Shown: one piece after another, positions 34,730 through 45,400 of the stretch
Layout: every line of letters starts with the position of its first letter
Numbering within the stretch: the first letter of the stretch is position 1
Assembly: GCF_032118995.1 (NCBI RefSeq)
Contig: NC_092657.1
Location: forward strand, 14,026,139 to 14,090,138
Direction of reading: 5' to 3'
Source: Asterias amurensis
Taxonomy: Eukaryota > Echinodermata > Asteroidea > Forcipulatida > Asteriidae
DNA: 64,000 nt
Program-made: the position numbers and the translations under genes
Notes under the pieces: model-generated
Told to the model about the DNA's origin: nothing
The model's input: the letters and a program-made list of their open reading frames with translations, nothing else
The model's database searches: none

Positions 34730-36970
34730 TAAAGTTGAAAGACACCGGACACTATTATTTGACGTATCTCAACATTATGCATAACATAACAAACCTGTAA
34801 AAAATGAGCTCAATTGGTTGTTGAAGTTGCAATATAACTATGAAAGAAAAAAAACCACCTTGTCACGCGAAGTTGTGTGCTTTTAGATGCTTGATTCGAG
34901 ACCTTTAAACTCTAAATCTGAGGTCTCGAAGTGAAATTCGTGGAAATTTACTTCTTTCTCGAAAAGTACTCCACTTCAGAGGGAGCCGTTTCTCACAATG
35001 TTTTATACTACCAACCTCTCCCCATTACTCGGTACCAAGTAAGATTTTATGCAAATAATTTGTTTGAGTAATTACAAATAAAATAGTGTCCACTGCCTTT
35101 AAATGAAGTTTGGAGCTGTACTATTACGGATATATTTTTGATTGTCGATTAATGTAAATGAAGCTATCCTTTTTTGTTTAACCTCAACCGAATGTATACC
35201 ATCATTGTGTTGTTAGCAGATAAGTTGTTGTTTTAATCCTCTATACAATTATTAAACTTTAATTAACTTGTGTCATTTAAAGCTTTTGTAAAGAAGAGTT
35301 AAGAATGCGGCTCACGAACAAGTTACCAGGAAACAAGTCTTAAAATACGCATGTTACACCGTTATTTGGCTTGGCGCGGTATAGTCTGGTATGGTAAGTT
35401 TTTTTGCTACTTTAAATGGTTAATAATAACCTTGAAAAATTACCTTGCTTTATGAGTTACTGCTTTTCAACTCACCATTACCCTTTTAGTATTTTAAGGC
35501 TGAACATTAAGGTAACCTTTTCATCTGATCATTATTCAGATAAGAACGGCTGATGTCGTTCTATAAAAGATTAATACGAGTTTGCGTACAGTTTTAATTT
35601 CAGAGGTGCCAACTAAACCATCGAGAGCTCTCGGGTGCCACCGTGAGACCTAATTAAAATACTTAACCGACACATTTTTAGCTTAAATTTGTAATACACG
35701 TTGACAATATCAAACACTTGTAAACTGCATTTCCAATGTACTAATTTGAGTAATTTGAGAGGTGTTGATTCTAACATTGTTTAATCAGATAGTTCAAGTT
35801 ACTGTTCATGGTTAAGTGCTGTTGGCCGAATGTGGTATTTGTCTTGTTTCCGCCGTCAAATTTGTATTATTCTGTATGTAAAAGAAAATTTACATAATTC
35901 AAAAGCTTCTGTATTTATTCGCTAAAGTTCTGTTTACCCTTAATAAATACAAATGCATTAATACAAGTTATTTTAACTAAAAATATAAACTCTAACCCAG
36001 AGGGTGGGTGGGTCTAGGCGCTGCCGAAGCTTAAAACGTTGTCGAAATATTTTGAATGTTCTTGTGCTCAGCTAAGACATTCCAAAAGCAGCTTTATGCA
36101 ATTTAGTCCAGATCAACAGATGGCGCTCGCTTTTGCAGTAGCTGGGTTAGAGTCCGTAATTGCATGCACAGCCAGATATGCCTACCAGTTTGGATCATTG
36201 TGATAAAGAAAACCTGTGGTATTTGAAACCGTTGGATTGAATTTAATTGTTTATAAATGAAAATGTATACAATAACACTAACCTGTTGAAAATTTCATGG
36301 CAAAAGATGGTTGCGGTTTTGAGTCATCGCCGATAATCCGGCCCATTGCCACAAGAAAATGTGGCTAACAAATACACAAGATCTGAGTTCAACTTCAAAA
36401 AATCGAGATTCGGGCCATAAATCTTATCAGTTAGTACGTACCAAGAATACTTCGAATTTAAATGTCTCTTAAATGTGTTGAACACTATGAAAGCTACTGT
36501 AATCTTCTAAATCATTTTTTTTTTATTAAATTGATTGTCAGAAATATTAGCAAAGTAAGTGTTCCCTTGGAGTTTTGTTTTATAAAATAAACGTCAACGT
36601 AAAACACTATTTTAGTCACCAACAAGTGACCGGTTATAACGGGTTATTGTTTTTAAAGGCAACTTTTTGTAAAGAACAACAATAAATTGATGGGATATTA
36701 TTGAGAGTATAGCGTTACAAATAGTTAAGAGTTTAAATTAGCCCGATGTCGAATACTATCGTATGTATATTTATAAAATGTCCCGACAACGAAAATGTTT
36801 GATTTCGACTGGCTGGAAGTTATTGGCCCTTTTCCAAATAAGGATCGTTTTAGTTCGTGACATTTGTCAGTTTTAAACGGTACGTTACTCAATGGAACAA
36901 GCGAGCTTTAACTGCGCGTTTTGCGAGCAAACACGTGAACGTAAACGTCAACAAACTTGTGTTGTTTCTA
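34730..36970. repeat. Duplicated block C, copy 2 (3' flank of TRIM copy 2)
   Basis: Looser match to C0 and C1: gagctgtactattacgg, taatctttaattaactt-like, gatcaacagatggcgctcgc, accgttggattga. Both GGGAATAAAAG hairpins are missing here. No gene seen. Confidence 0.7.
34741..35101. mobile_element. TTAA MITE in block C2
   Basis: Degraded left end (agacaccggacactatt), intact right end tagtgtccactgcc plus TTAA, central palindrome at about 34890-34937. Same insertion site as in C0 and C1. Confidence 0.75.
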
Positions 36971-37361
36971 GGTGACGTCATGACGTCACCACTTAGGACT
37001 TATATAGTTGTGAGTCATATTGACTTGCAGTTAATTTACTCGCATACTTTCTTTATTGGGTCAGATTATCACTAGAAATTCAATTTTCCACTGTTAATGA
37101 TAACATAACAAAATTGTTGGCACAAACTGTTTTTGTTATCAAGTTTATATTATAAGCAGAATTTCAATTTAGCTTTTAGATTTGGTGTACGATTTGGTTT
37201 GGTATCGCTCTTTAGAAATCGGCAACACCTTGTAAATAAATTAGTATATTGTGCTATGTAAAATGAGTCGGTTCATAACTACATAAATTGACGGGAAAAC
37301 TAAAATATCGAGGCGCCTTGAGCGTCAATGAGTGGCGGACACAAGCCCGCCCCCCCCCCCC

Positions 37362-37405
<44 letters not shown>

Positions 37406-37555
37406 GGAAATTATACCAAAAAGAAAAAAAATAATAATAATATTAATAAACACGCAACTAACAAGTATATATAAAAAAAAAAGCCAAATTGACGGTCAAA
37501 GATTGTGTTCACCCTAAAGCTCAAGCAAGACAAGAGGGTTTCGGTTTTTAGGTCG
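36971..37555. other. No gene; C13/A37 homopolymer pair at 37350-37399
   Basis: The C run (37350-37362) is followed directly by about 37 A (37363-37399), then A-rich DNA. It could be an insertion tail or an assembly problem. Nothing else seen. Confidence 0.45.
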
Positions 37556-37559
37556 CACC

Positions 37560-38100
37560 GATAGTTACGATTGGGCCGCTATTTGGACCAAACTAAACAT
37601 GAACAATATTATGGACGCCAAATAAGACATTCGTTTCAGACTTTATCACATGATTTTTGCAACCCGAGATAAACTTAATCGAATGAAAATCACAGCTAAA
37701 GTAGAATGTTAATTCTGTAAGTCCGACACCAAAATGGTCGAACATTTGTTTTTAAACTGTAACAAGATGGTTTAACCCTGGTTGTACATAATCTTTATTT
37801 AGAAAACAAACTGGCTGCTGTTTATTTTGTCTAAGCGATTGTACTAGATTTGTTTGTATGAATTTGTCATTTGTATCTAAGATAATTGTCAGCATAATGA
37901 ACAATGTTATTAATTGGAGAACCCGGTGCAATCTAGTCCTCAATGAGGACGAAGTTTTCACGAATAATATTATCAAGATCGATAAAGAAGCCCTCAGATC
38001 ATGTTTACTAAGGGAGACAAATTCCTGTGTGTCCTCAATGAAGACCAGACTCCAAAATTGACGTTTTGATATAAATCGAAATTGTTCATCTTTTCAGTTA
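37560..38100 (+). mobile_element. Degraded 3' end of a LINE (ORF2 C-terminus)
   Basis: A broken frame reads ATRDKLNRMKITAKVEC, then FCKSDTKMVEHLFLNC, which matches the Cys/His motif found after reverse transcriptase in many LINE ORF2 proteins (C-x2-C-x7-H-x4-C). Stops interrupt it, for example between the first Cys and FC. The following MNLSFVSKIIVSIMNN to LRSCLLRETNSC piece fits the family's tail. No full RT core. Clade not assigned. Confidence 0.45.
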
Positions 38101-38348
38101 CTGTCCTTTACGTTCGTTTTAAGTTTAACGTTTCCTTGCATAAATTTGCTTTTTATCATATTTTGTTGTCTTGTTGTTTGATATGTAATATCACTTTTGT
38201 TCATTGTCTATTAATTACCCTAGTGTATCATCAATGAACTTAATGTATTAATCTAACAGTAAATGTATTAATGTTCCATTGAAGATGTTTTCATTTTGTT
38301 TACACTGGTGATGAATAAACGGAGTCTTAGAGCTTTATTCAGAGCTGT

Positions 38349-38983
38349 AATAGGGCGACATCATCAAAAATGCTCTAATAGGGCGATAGTTGTGTATATG
38401 AAAAAACAAATGCTTTATAGACATGTTTTTATGAAATTAATGATTTAATAAATCATTGATTTGGGAAACAACTTTTTGGAGGTCGCCCAATTATTTGTTA
38501 TACAACTTGTGCTGCAATTGGGCGACACTAATATTTGTCGCCCTGTTATAGCTTTGTTTTATGGCGTACGCGAATATTCAAGAACAATTCGTCACTGGAG
38601 GCTGAAGTGGGGTTTCATTTACGTAGAAGGGAAACATGGGTCAAACACCGCTATATCACTATGTTCAAACCTAATGAACATGTAGGTGATTGTTATTAGT
38701 TGCTTTGTAAAACGCCACAATAAGGCGACAGTTATTTTTTGTCATGTAAGACACCACAATAAGGCGACAGTAATTATTTGTCATGTAAATCACTGAAACC
38801 TACATTATGGCATATAGTACTTAACTCAACATGTTGCAAAAGGTTTACATTTCTTGAAACAAAAGAGATCTTGAAGAGATCTAGAAGAGATCTAGAAGAT
38901 GTCCCTCTTTTAATGGGTCAGTTGTGCACATTGAGAAACTTGTTTTGATGGATTGGTCTAATTATTTAATGTCGCCCTATTGT
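38349..38983. mobile_element. Element with GGGCGACA ends and sub-terminal repeats
   Basis: The ends aatagggcgacat (38350) and atgtcgccctatt (38970) are inverted. Six or more further GGCGACA/TGTCGCC copies lie inside (38390, 38521, 38537, 38724, 38762). No coding seen. AGATCT repeats at 38869-38902. Confidence 0.45.
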
Positions 38984-39057
38984 GCCAGAAATATTAATAA
39001 TAATAACAATATTATTAATAACAATAATACTAATAATAAATATATATAAATATATAT
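38984..39057. repeat. AAT/ATA-rich low-complexity stretch
   Basis: Imperfect AATAAT and TATATA runs. Confidence 0.6.
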
Positions 39058-39162
39058 ACCCGGGTGTGATCCCTGGCTACACGGCAGTTTGCGATTGAAT
39101 GGCTTCTGACAGTCACCCCCGAACAAAGTTATTGACAAAATTGGGAGACCACCAACATAGGG

Positions 39163-39235
39163 CTAGATAGCTCAATTGGTAGAGCGCCGGCACTTTAAAC
39201 CGGAGGTCGTTGGTTCAAATCCCGCCCTAGTAAAT
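39163..39235 (+). tRNA. tRNA-like sequence 1 (SINE head or pseudo-tRNA)
   Basis: It has the D-arm tagctcaattggtagagc and T-loop ggttcaaatcc. The anticodon stem (ccggc/accgg) has a C-A mismatch, and the loop acttt puts no T at position 33. The T-stem has a mismatch. More likely a derived copy than a working tRNA. Confidence 0.4.
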
Positions 39236-39462
39236 TTGTCTTTGTTCAATCCAAAATCATTTTAAAAAGTACCCAGTCAGTTTCCCTTGTGGTTTATTAT
39301 TTGATATCTGATATAAAAATTCGCATCCCCTTATAGTGACCCCCTGTCTGCCGCTTCCCGGGTGTGATCCCTGGCTACACGGCAGTTTGCGGTTGAATGG
39401 CTTCTGACAGGCACCCCCCGAACAAAGATATTGACAAAATTGGGAGACCACCAACGTAGCGC

Positions 39463-39535
39463 TAGATAGCTCAGTTGGTAGAGCGCCGGCACGTTAAACC
39501 GGAGGTCGTTGGTTCAAATCCCGCTCTAGTCAATT
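39463..39535 (+). tRNA. tRNA-like sequence 2 (SINE head or pseudo-tRNA)
   Basis: As the first, with D-arm tagctcagttggtagagc. The acceptor arm gctaga/tctagt pairs well, and a T-run (caattttt) that could stop RNA polymerase III follows. Same anticodon-loop problem. Confidence 0.4.
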
Positions 39536-39597
39536 TTTCTTTGTTCAATCCAAAATCATTTAAAAATGTACCCAGTCAGTTTCCCTTCTGCAAACTG

Positions 39598-39800
39598 ACC
39601 CCATCTTTAGTTGTTTTGCTGCATCCAGCAGCAATACACCTGGTCGACATTGCCGGAAAAATACAATATATTTTTTTTTTTCGTAACGTACGAACTCACG
39701 ACTAGGACTTGAATGACTTGCACGTACGTGTGTTCGATGTTCAAACGAGGCAAAGTCTGCAAAGTCACAAAAGTGGTAGGCGGGGTCATCCTCCATACAA
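39598..39800 (-). pseudogene. Second THAP first-exon relic with its promoter-like block
   Basis: Minus strand from 39650: MSTRCIAAGCSKTTKDG, the first 17 residues of a THAP domain, nearly identical to the relic at 31540; nothing further is kept. The upstream part (39715-39790) resembles 31640-31700. It ends just after the tandem tRNA-like unit. Confidence 0.5.
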
Positions 39801-40096
39801 CTTTATTATTTTGATTTTTTTTTTACATATGTGAACAAACACGAAGCTGTTCCGTGTTGTTTTGATTGGATTATGTGCTTCACTGCCCAAGGAATCTAGA
39901 ACTGAAAAAGATTTCAAAAAAGTTGTGTAGCTCTTGATGTATAAAAGGTCACACTTCACGGTTGACCCGTAAGTAAATGTCAACATGGGCCCACATCTAC
40001 CAAAGACTAATCTGCAATGCCAAGGAGTATATCGGTTGACGCGGAAGTAGAGGTCAACTTGGGGTCACGGTTTTTCAAAGTTGATATTATGCTTAA

Positions 40097-40387
40097 AGGC
40101 AGTGGACACTATTGGTAATATTCAAAATAATTATTAGCATAAAACCTTACTTGGTAAATAGTAATGGATATAGGTTGGTAGTATACAACATTGTGAGAAA
40201 CGGCTCCCCCTGAAGTGGAGTAGTTTTCGAAAGCACACAACTTCGTGTGACAAGGGTGTTTTGTCCTTTCATAGTTATCTCACAATCCGACGACCAATCA
40301 AGCTCAAATTTTCACAGGTTTCTTGTTTTATGCCTATGTTGAGATACAGCAAGTGAGAAGCATGGTATTTGACAATTACCAATAGCG
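40097..40387. mobile_element. TTAA MITE, right end lost
   Basis: TTAA at 40093-40096 and AGGCAGTGGACACTATTGG on the left. It breaks off at accaatag|cgcgacga, with about 40 bases missing at the centre. Unrelated sequence starts at 40388. Confidence 0.75.
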
Positions 40388-40964
40388 CGACGACTAGCGC
40401 AGGCCTCCAGTCTTCCTTTATTATTTACGCCCGAAGAATCGATTGATAATACACTTCATACCTCAGTAGACTTTATTGATCAACTAAATTTACAATCTCA
40501 TTAAAGACCATGCCAAATACCCCCTTCAGCTTTCGCTATTTAAAAGATCATGTATTAATAAGTACCCTACAATTTTCCTAGATTTTTACACTCATCTTGT
40601 ATTTGAGAAAAAAAACGAAATTCGCGGCGAAAAATTACCCCGCAACATCAGGGCTTCCCAAACACGAGCGCCTTTCACCGATGGTGGCAGCAAACATTTT
40701 GCCAACAATAGTGACGTAACTGGACGTGTGGATCTGTCTGCCTGTGTAAGCGCCCCCCCGCATAGCAACGGTCTGGTTGCGGACTCACACTTAGCACGGC
40801 TGGCTGAACTTCTAGTTCCCGTCGTGCGTACCATAGTTGTACTGAACTTTTCAATGCACACATACAATACACTTTGTTATTACGTTTTGCTTTGGTTGTG
40901 TGCTAGTGGTTGAAAGTTAGTCGCTCTTTTGTTATTTATTTTAAAGCTTTCTTCCATTATCAAT
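40388..40964 (+). promoter_or_regulatory. Probable 5' region of the THAP-transposase gene
   Basis: Relatively GC-rich stretch (40640-40850) with a CRE-like tagtgacgtaac, followed by AT-rich leader. No other gene is seen. Promoter function is inferred from position. Confidence 0.35.
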
Positions 40965-41733
40965 ATGCCAATATTTTGTGTTGTTGGTGGCTGCAATAGA
41001 AATCAGAGGGATGATTCCGAGTTGGGTTTTTACAGATTTCCCAAAGATAATGTTATCCGCCGTCAATGGGTGAAGTTTGTAGACCTTACAAGATCAGACT
41101 TCACACTTTCTAAATATTCAAGGATTTGCAAAGCCCACTTCTTGGACGATGTATTTGATGATACGTGTATCATGAAAAAGAAATTGGGAATACCTGTTCG
41201 AATGGTTCTCACACCAACTGCCATTCCTACAGAAAAGAACCCATCTATGGCTGCCGTCGATACTGCTAGTAGTAGTAGTAGTAGTATTCCTGCCAAACGT
41301 ATTCGACGAAGCAATACATGGGTACGAAAGCGGGTAAGGACTCCTCGTATTACTTTTAAATGTACTGTAGACACATCACGCTAAAACTATGACAACACCA
41401 TTTACTTTTATCTTTTGACTCAACCGTTTATAATAGAGTAATATTGACTACAGATCAACCTCAACCCAAGACTTTGCACACTCGTCAGCTAATGATACAA
41501 TCTCCTTATCTCCTTTTAGTGCTTGGGTTTCTTTTTTGCCATTAATTCTTACACAACACGGAAACAAACCAAAGTGACCTTGCATTGCTCATCATTATTG
41601 AGGACTGCATCGCCCATTTCCAAGTAGGTGTCCTTGGAAGGGGTGCCCCGGCTTGATGGTCATTTTCAGCATCATGCTTTCACTGGATAATAATAGTCTT
41701 AGGCCACTGTACAGTGCCGGCTTAGTCCTCCGT

Positions 41734-41774
<41 letters not shown>

Positions 41775-42675
41775 GTGTCTTTAATTAGTTCCCGACGTTA
41801 TGCAACGATTGGGGGTGCAGGGTCAATCTATCTAAATCAAAAATTAAAAAGGTAGGCTTACATCCAAAAAATAAACAAATTTGAATTAATGACCCTACAT
41901 TTTGGTTAAGGGTTATGTTATAAATACGTTCCAGACAAAATAATGAAATGTAAGGGGGGGGGGGCTATATATCACCTCCATGATACCATAGACCACAAGA
42001 GAACAAACTTCAAATTCGAAACTAAATCACACGTTTCTGTTCCTGTGTAAAGGAATTGGATGAACTTCTTAGCCCCTCGTCAAGTGATGACCTCCCAAGC
42101 TGATCTAATGCAGGGAGCCATTTACCTGTTTCTAAAGTGCCACATCCGGTCCACACTAAAGGACAACTTCAATTATTATAATAATAATTTACGTGTTCGT
42201 GATCCGATACCAACAGGTAGATGGAGGAATTCAGGTCGACATTAAAACGGCCGACTCAGATAAAAGCTGTCAAACATCCATTGAACGCAGGGTAGTCAAG
42301 AAACGATCCAAGAGTGTGCAAGTTAAGATTCGAAATCCAATAATTAGCAGAGGTTTGTGCATCATGGACAAAATTTAAGCTATACACAGTTGTTTTAACT
42401 ACTATAATTATTTTTATTTTATCTTTGTTGGAAATGAAATTGTTTAATTATTTCTTTCCTTATATTTTTTAAGGTGTTCAGTGGTCCCGTAAACGAAAAG
42501 ACATTTCAATACAATGTGAGTTGATCAGTGCTCCGAAGCTGGAGCTTAGACCCATTTCTATTGCTCCCGATGACCAGATAAAAGCACATGAAGATATGAA
42601 CCATGGTGATTGTGAAATGGACAGTGACACTAGCGACAGTGATTACTGCGAGTATGAGAGTGATGATGACTACCA
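40965..42675 (+). CDS. THAP-domain Kolobok-like transposase gene, 5' part (exons 1-3)
   Basis: Exon 1 (40965-41333) encodes a THAP zinc finger: MPIFCVVGGCNRN, FYRFP, W, then RICKAHF (C-x4-C ... C-x2-H). The start at 40965 is chosen because THAP proteins begin this way; an in-frame ATG at 40929 would add twelve residues. Donor CGG|GTAAGG, phase 0. Exon 2 (42217-42352) carries DKSCQTS and a Lys/Arg-rich stretch; donor GTTTGT, phase 1. Exon 3 (42474-42675) encodes VQWSRKRKDISIQCE and an acidic Ser/Asp tail (SDTSDSDYCEYESDDDY). At 42676 the exon is cut by a 16-kb transposon. THAP binds DNA and is known at the N-terminus of Kolobok, P and ISL2EU transposases. The gene continues at 58621. Whether it is a mobile element or a domesticated gene is open; I saw no inverted ends for it. 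Confidence 0.75.
41735..41771. repeat. T37 homopolymer in intron 1
   Basis: Run of about 37 T inside the first intron. Exact length is unreliable in any assembly. Confidence 0.85.
42674..42675. other. Left target-site duplication (CA)
   Basis: CA precedes CCCAGTAAACA; the same CA follows TGTTTACTGGG at 58619-58620. With one CA removed, codon CAA is formed and the frame continues. Confidence 0.7.
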
Positions 42676-42989
42676 CCCAGTAAACAGACACCAAAAAGTA
42701 ACCAGTTTTGTCGGTGAATTTTACGTGAAAATTAGGTATGAATAATTTCGAACCAAATCGTCACCTTGCAAACACGTGATTTTTGTGAGGATTTCTGGGC
42801 ACCTAATTTTTACGTTATATTTCCCCTTCGACATTACCGCTTAATCACGTGAATAGTCGAAGTTAGTTACAAACGTTTGATTGACAAGTGATTTTAAGGT
42901 AAAAATTTCCTATTTTTCACCTAAACAACTAACGTGAATTCAAACTGTAAATTACTGGTGCCGACAAAGCGTGAATATTTGGTCGTCAG

Positions 42990-45400
42990 AGCATCGGCGA
43001 ATTCCGTTGAAGATTAACTAAATAAAAAGTGGTAAATATAACGTGTTTTTCACCAAATACATACGTAGTCATCTTACCAGTATAAATAACGAGATAATTT
43101 GGTTTTTCAAATGACTGACTATTACGTTTTCATACACACCAATTATTTTGGTTAAAGACTAACCACAAAACAGTGGTCAAAATTACGTGTTTTTCACCAA
43201 ATACAAACGTAGTCATCTTACCAGTTAAAATTACGAGATGATTTGGTTCCTCAAATAACTGACTATTACGTTGTACAAACACTAGTTACTTTGGTTGAAG
43301 ACTAACCACAAAATACTGGTCAATATCACGTCTTTTCCACCAAATACAAACGTAGTCATCTTACCGGTTTAAATAACGAGATAATTTAGTTTTTTCAGAT
43401 GACTAAAAATAACGTTGTCAGAATACTATTCATTTTGGTTGACGACTAACCACAAAACACTGGTCAAAATTACGCGTTTTCCACCAAATACAAACATAGT
43501 TATCTTACCACTTAAAATAACGAGATGATTTGGTTCCTAAAATAACTGACAATTACGTTGTCAATACACGTTTTATTTTGGTTGAAGACTAACCACAAAA
43601 CACTGGTCACAATTACGCGTTTTCCACCAAATACAAAAGTAGTCATCTTACCACTTAAAATAACGAGATGATTTGGTTCCTAAAATAACTGACAATTACG
43701 TTGTCAAAACATCAATTATTTTGGTTAAAGACTAACCACAAAACACTGTTCAAAATCACGTGTTTTTCACCAAATACATACGTAGTCATCTTACCGGTTT
43801 AAATAACTAGATAATTTAGTTTTTTCAAATGACTAAAAATAACATTGTCAAAACACTATTTATTTTGGTTGAAGACTAACCACAAAACACTGGTCAAAAT
43901 TACGCGTTTTTCACCAAATACAAACGTAGTCATCTTACCACTTAAAATAACGAGATGATTTGGTTCCTAAAATAACTGACAACTACGTTGTCAAAACACC
44001 AATTATTTTGGTTGATGACTAACCACAAAACACTGGTCAATATTACTTGTTTTCCACCAAATACCTACGTAGTCATCTTACCGGTTTAAATAACTAGATA
44101 ATTTAGTTTTTTCAAATGACTAAAAATAACGTTGTCAAAACACTATTTATTTTGGTTGAAGACTAACCACAAAACACTGGTCAAAATTACGCGTTTTCCA
44201 CCAAATACAAACGTAGTCATCTTACCACTTAAAATAACGAGATGATTTGGTTCCTAAAATAACTGACAACTACGTTGTCAAAACACCAATTATTTTGGTT
44301 AAAGACTAACCACAAAACACTGGTCAAAATTACGTGTTTTCCTCCAAATACATACGTAGTCATCTTACTAGTTTAAATAACGAGATGATTTAGTTTTTTC
44401 AAATGACTGAAAATAACGTTGTCAATACACTATTTATTTTGGTTGAAGACTAACCACAAAACACTGGTCAATATTACGCGTTTTCCACCAAATACATACG
44501 TAGACATCTTTCCGGTTTAAATAACTAGAAAATTTAGTTTTTTCAAATGACTAAAAATAACGTTGTCAAAACACTATTTATTTTGGTTGAAGACTAACCA
44601 CAAAACACTGGTCAAAATTACGCGTTTTTCACCAAATACAAACGTAGTCATCTTACCACTTAAAATAACGAGATGATTTGGTTCCTAAAATAACTGACAA
44701 TTGCGTTGTCAAAACACCAATTATTTTGGTTAAAGACTAACCACAAAACACTGGTAAAAATCACGTGTTTTTCACCAAATACAAAAGTATTCATCTTACT
44801 GGTTTAAATAACGAGATGATTTGATCCTCAAAAGAACTAAAAATTACGTTGTAGAACATCATTTATTTTGGTTGAAGACTACCCACAAAAACTATGGTCA
44901 TAATCACGTGTTTTTTTTACCAAACAAAAACGTAGTCATCTTACAGGTTTAAATAACGAGATGATTCGGTGTTTCAAACAACTGACTATTACGTTGTCAA
45001 AACATCACCTATTTTGGTTAAAGAATTACCACAAAAACACTGGTCAAAATTACGTGTTTGTGACTAAATACAAACGTAGTCATCTTTCCGGTTTAAAGAA
45101 CGAGATATATATATTTTTTTATAGACTGGCTATTACGTTGTCAAAACACCAATTATTTTGGATGAAGACTAACCACAAAAACTATGGTCAAAATTACGTG
45201 TTTTTCACCAAACACACACGTAGTCAGCTTACCTGTTTGAATAACGAGATGATTTTGGTTCTTCAAATAACTGACTGTTACGTTGTCAGAACACTAATTA
45301 TTTTGGTTGAAAGACTAACCACAAAAACACTGGTTAAACTGACGTGTTTTTGACTAAATACACACGTAGTCATAGTCATCCGACTGGTAAAAATAACTAG
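42990..45400. repeat. Satellite-like array, 143/144-bp units (about 16)
   Basis: The landmark actaaccacaaaacactggt recurs at steps of 143 or 144 bp. Two unit types can be told apart: one with ggttcctaaaataactgac and one with tagttttttcaaatgacta. They largely alternate, giving a dimeric period of about 287 bp. Each unit has several ACGT-core motifs (attacgtgttt, aaacgtagtcatctta, acgttgtcaaaacac). Units near 45000-45400 are more diverged. Probably the left sub-terminal region of the transposon, where transposase-type proteins bind in plant CACTA elements. No coding. Confidence 0.85.

Larger units (their letters stand above)
39058..39590 (+). repeat. Tandem pair of ~298-bp units each holding a tRNA-like sequence
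   Basis: Unit 1 (39058-39290) and unit 2 (39356-39590) share cccgggtgtgatccctggct, gggagaccaccaac, the tRNA-like part, and aatccaaaatcattt. They differ by few bases. The arrangement could be a SINE duplicated in tandem or a tRNA locus that was copied. Confidence 0.7.

Noticed and set aside
37332-37517. Poly-Lys open frame
   Set aside because: It is the C13/A37 homopolymer read through.
40097-40387. Left terminus of the THAP-Kolobok element
   Set aside because: It has both halves of an ordinary MITE up to about 20 bases from its right end, so it is a truncated MITE rather than the end of a large element, and no matching right end was found after 62300.
42990-45400. CRISPR-like array
   Set aside because: Repeat and spacer are not distinct, the unit is 143/144 bp throughout, and the setting is an animal genome; it is a tandem satellite.
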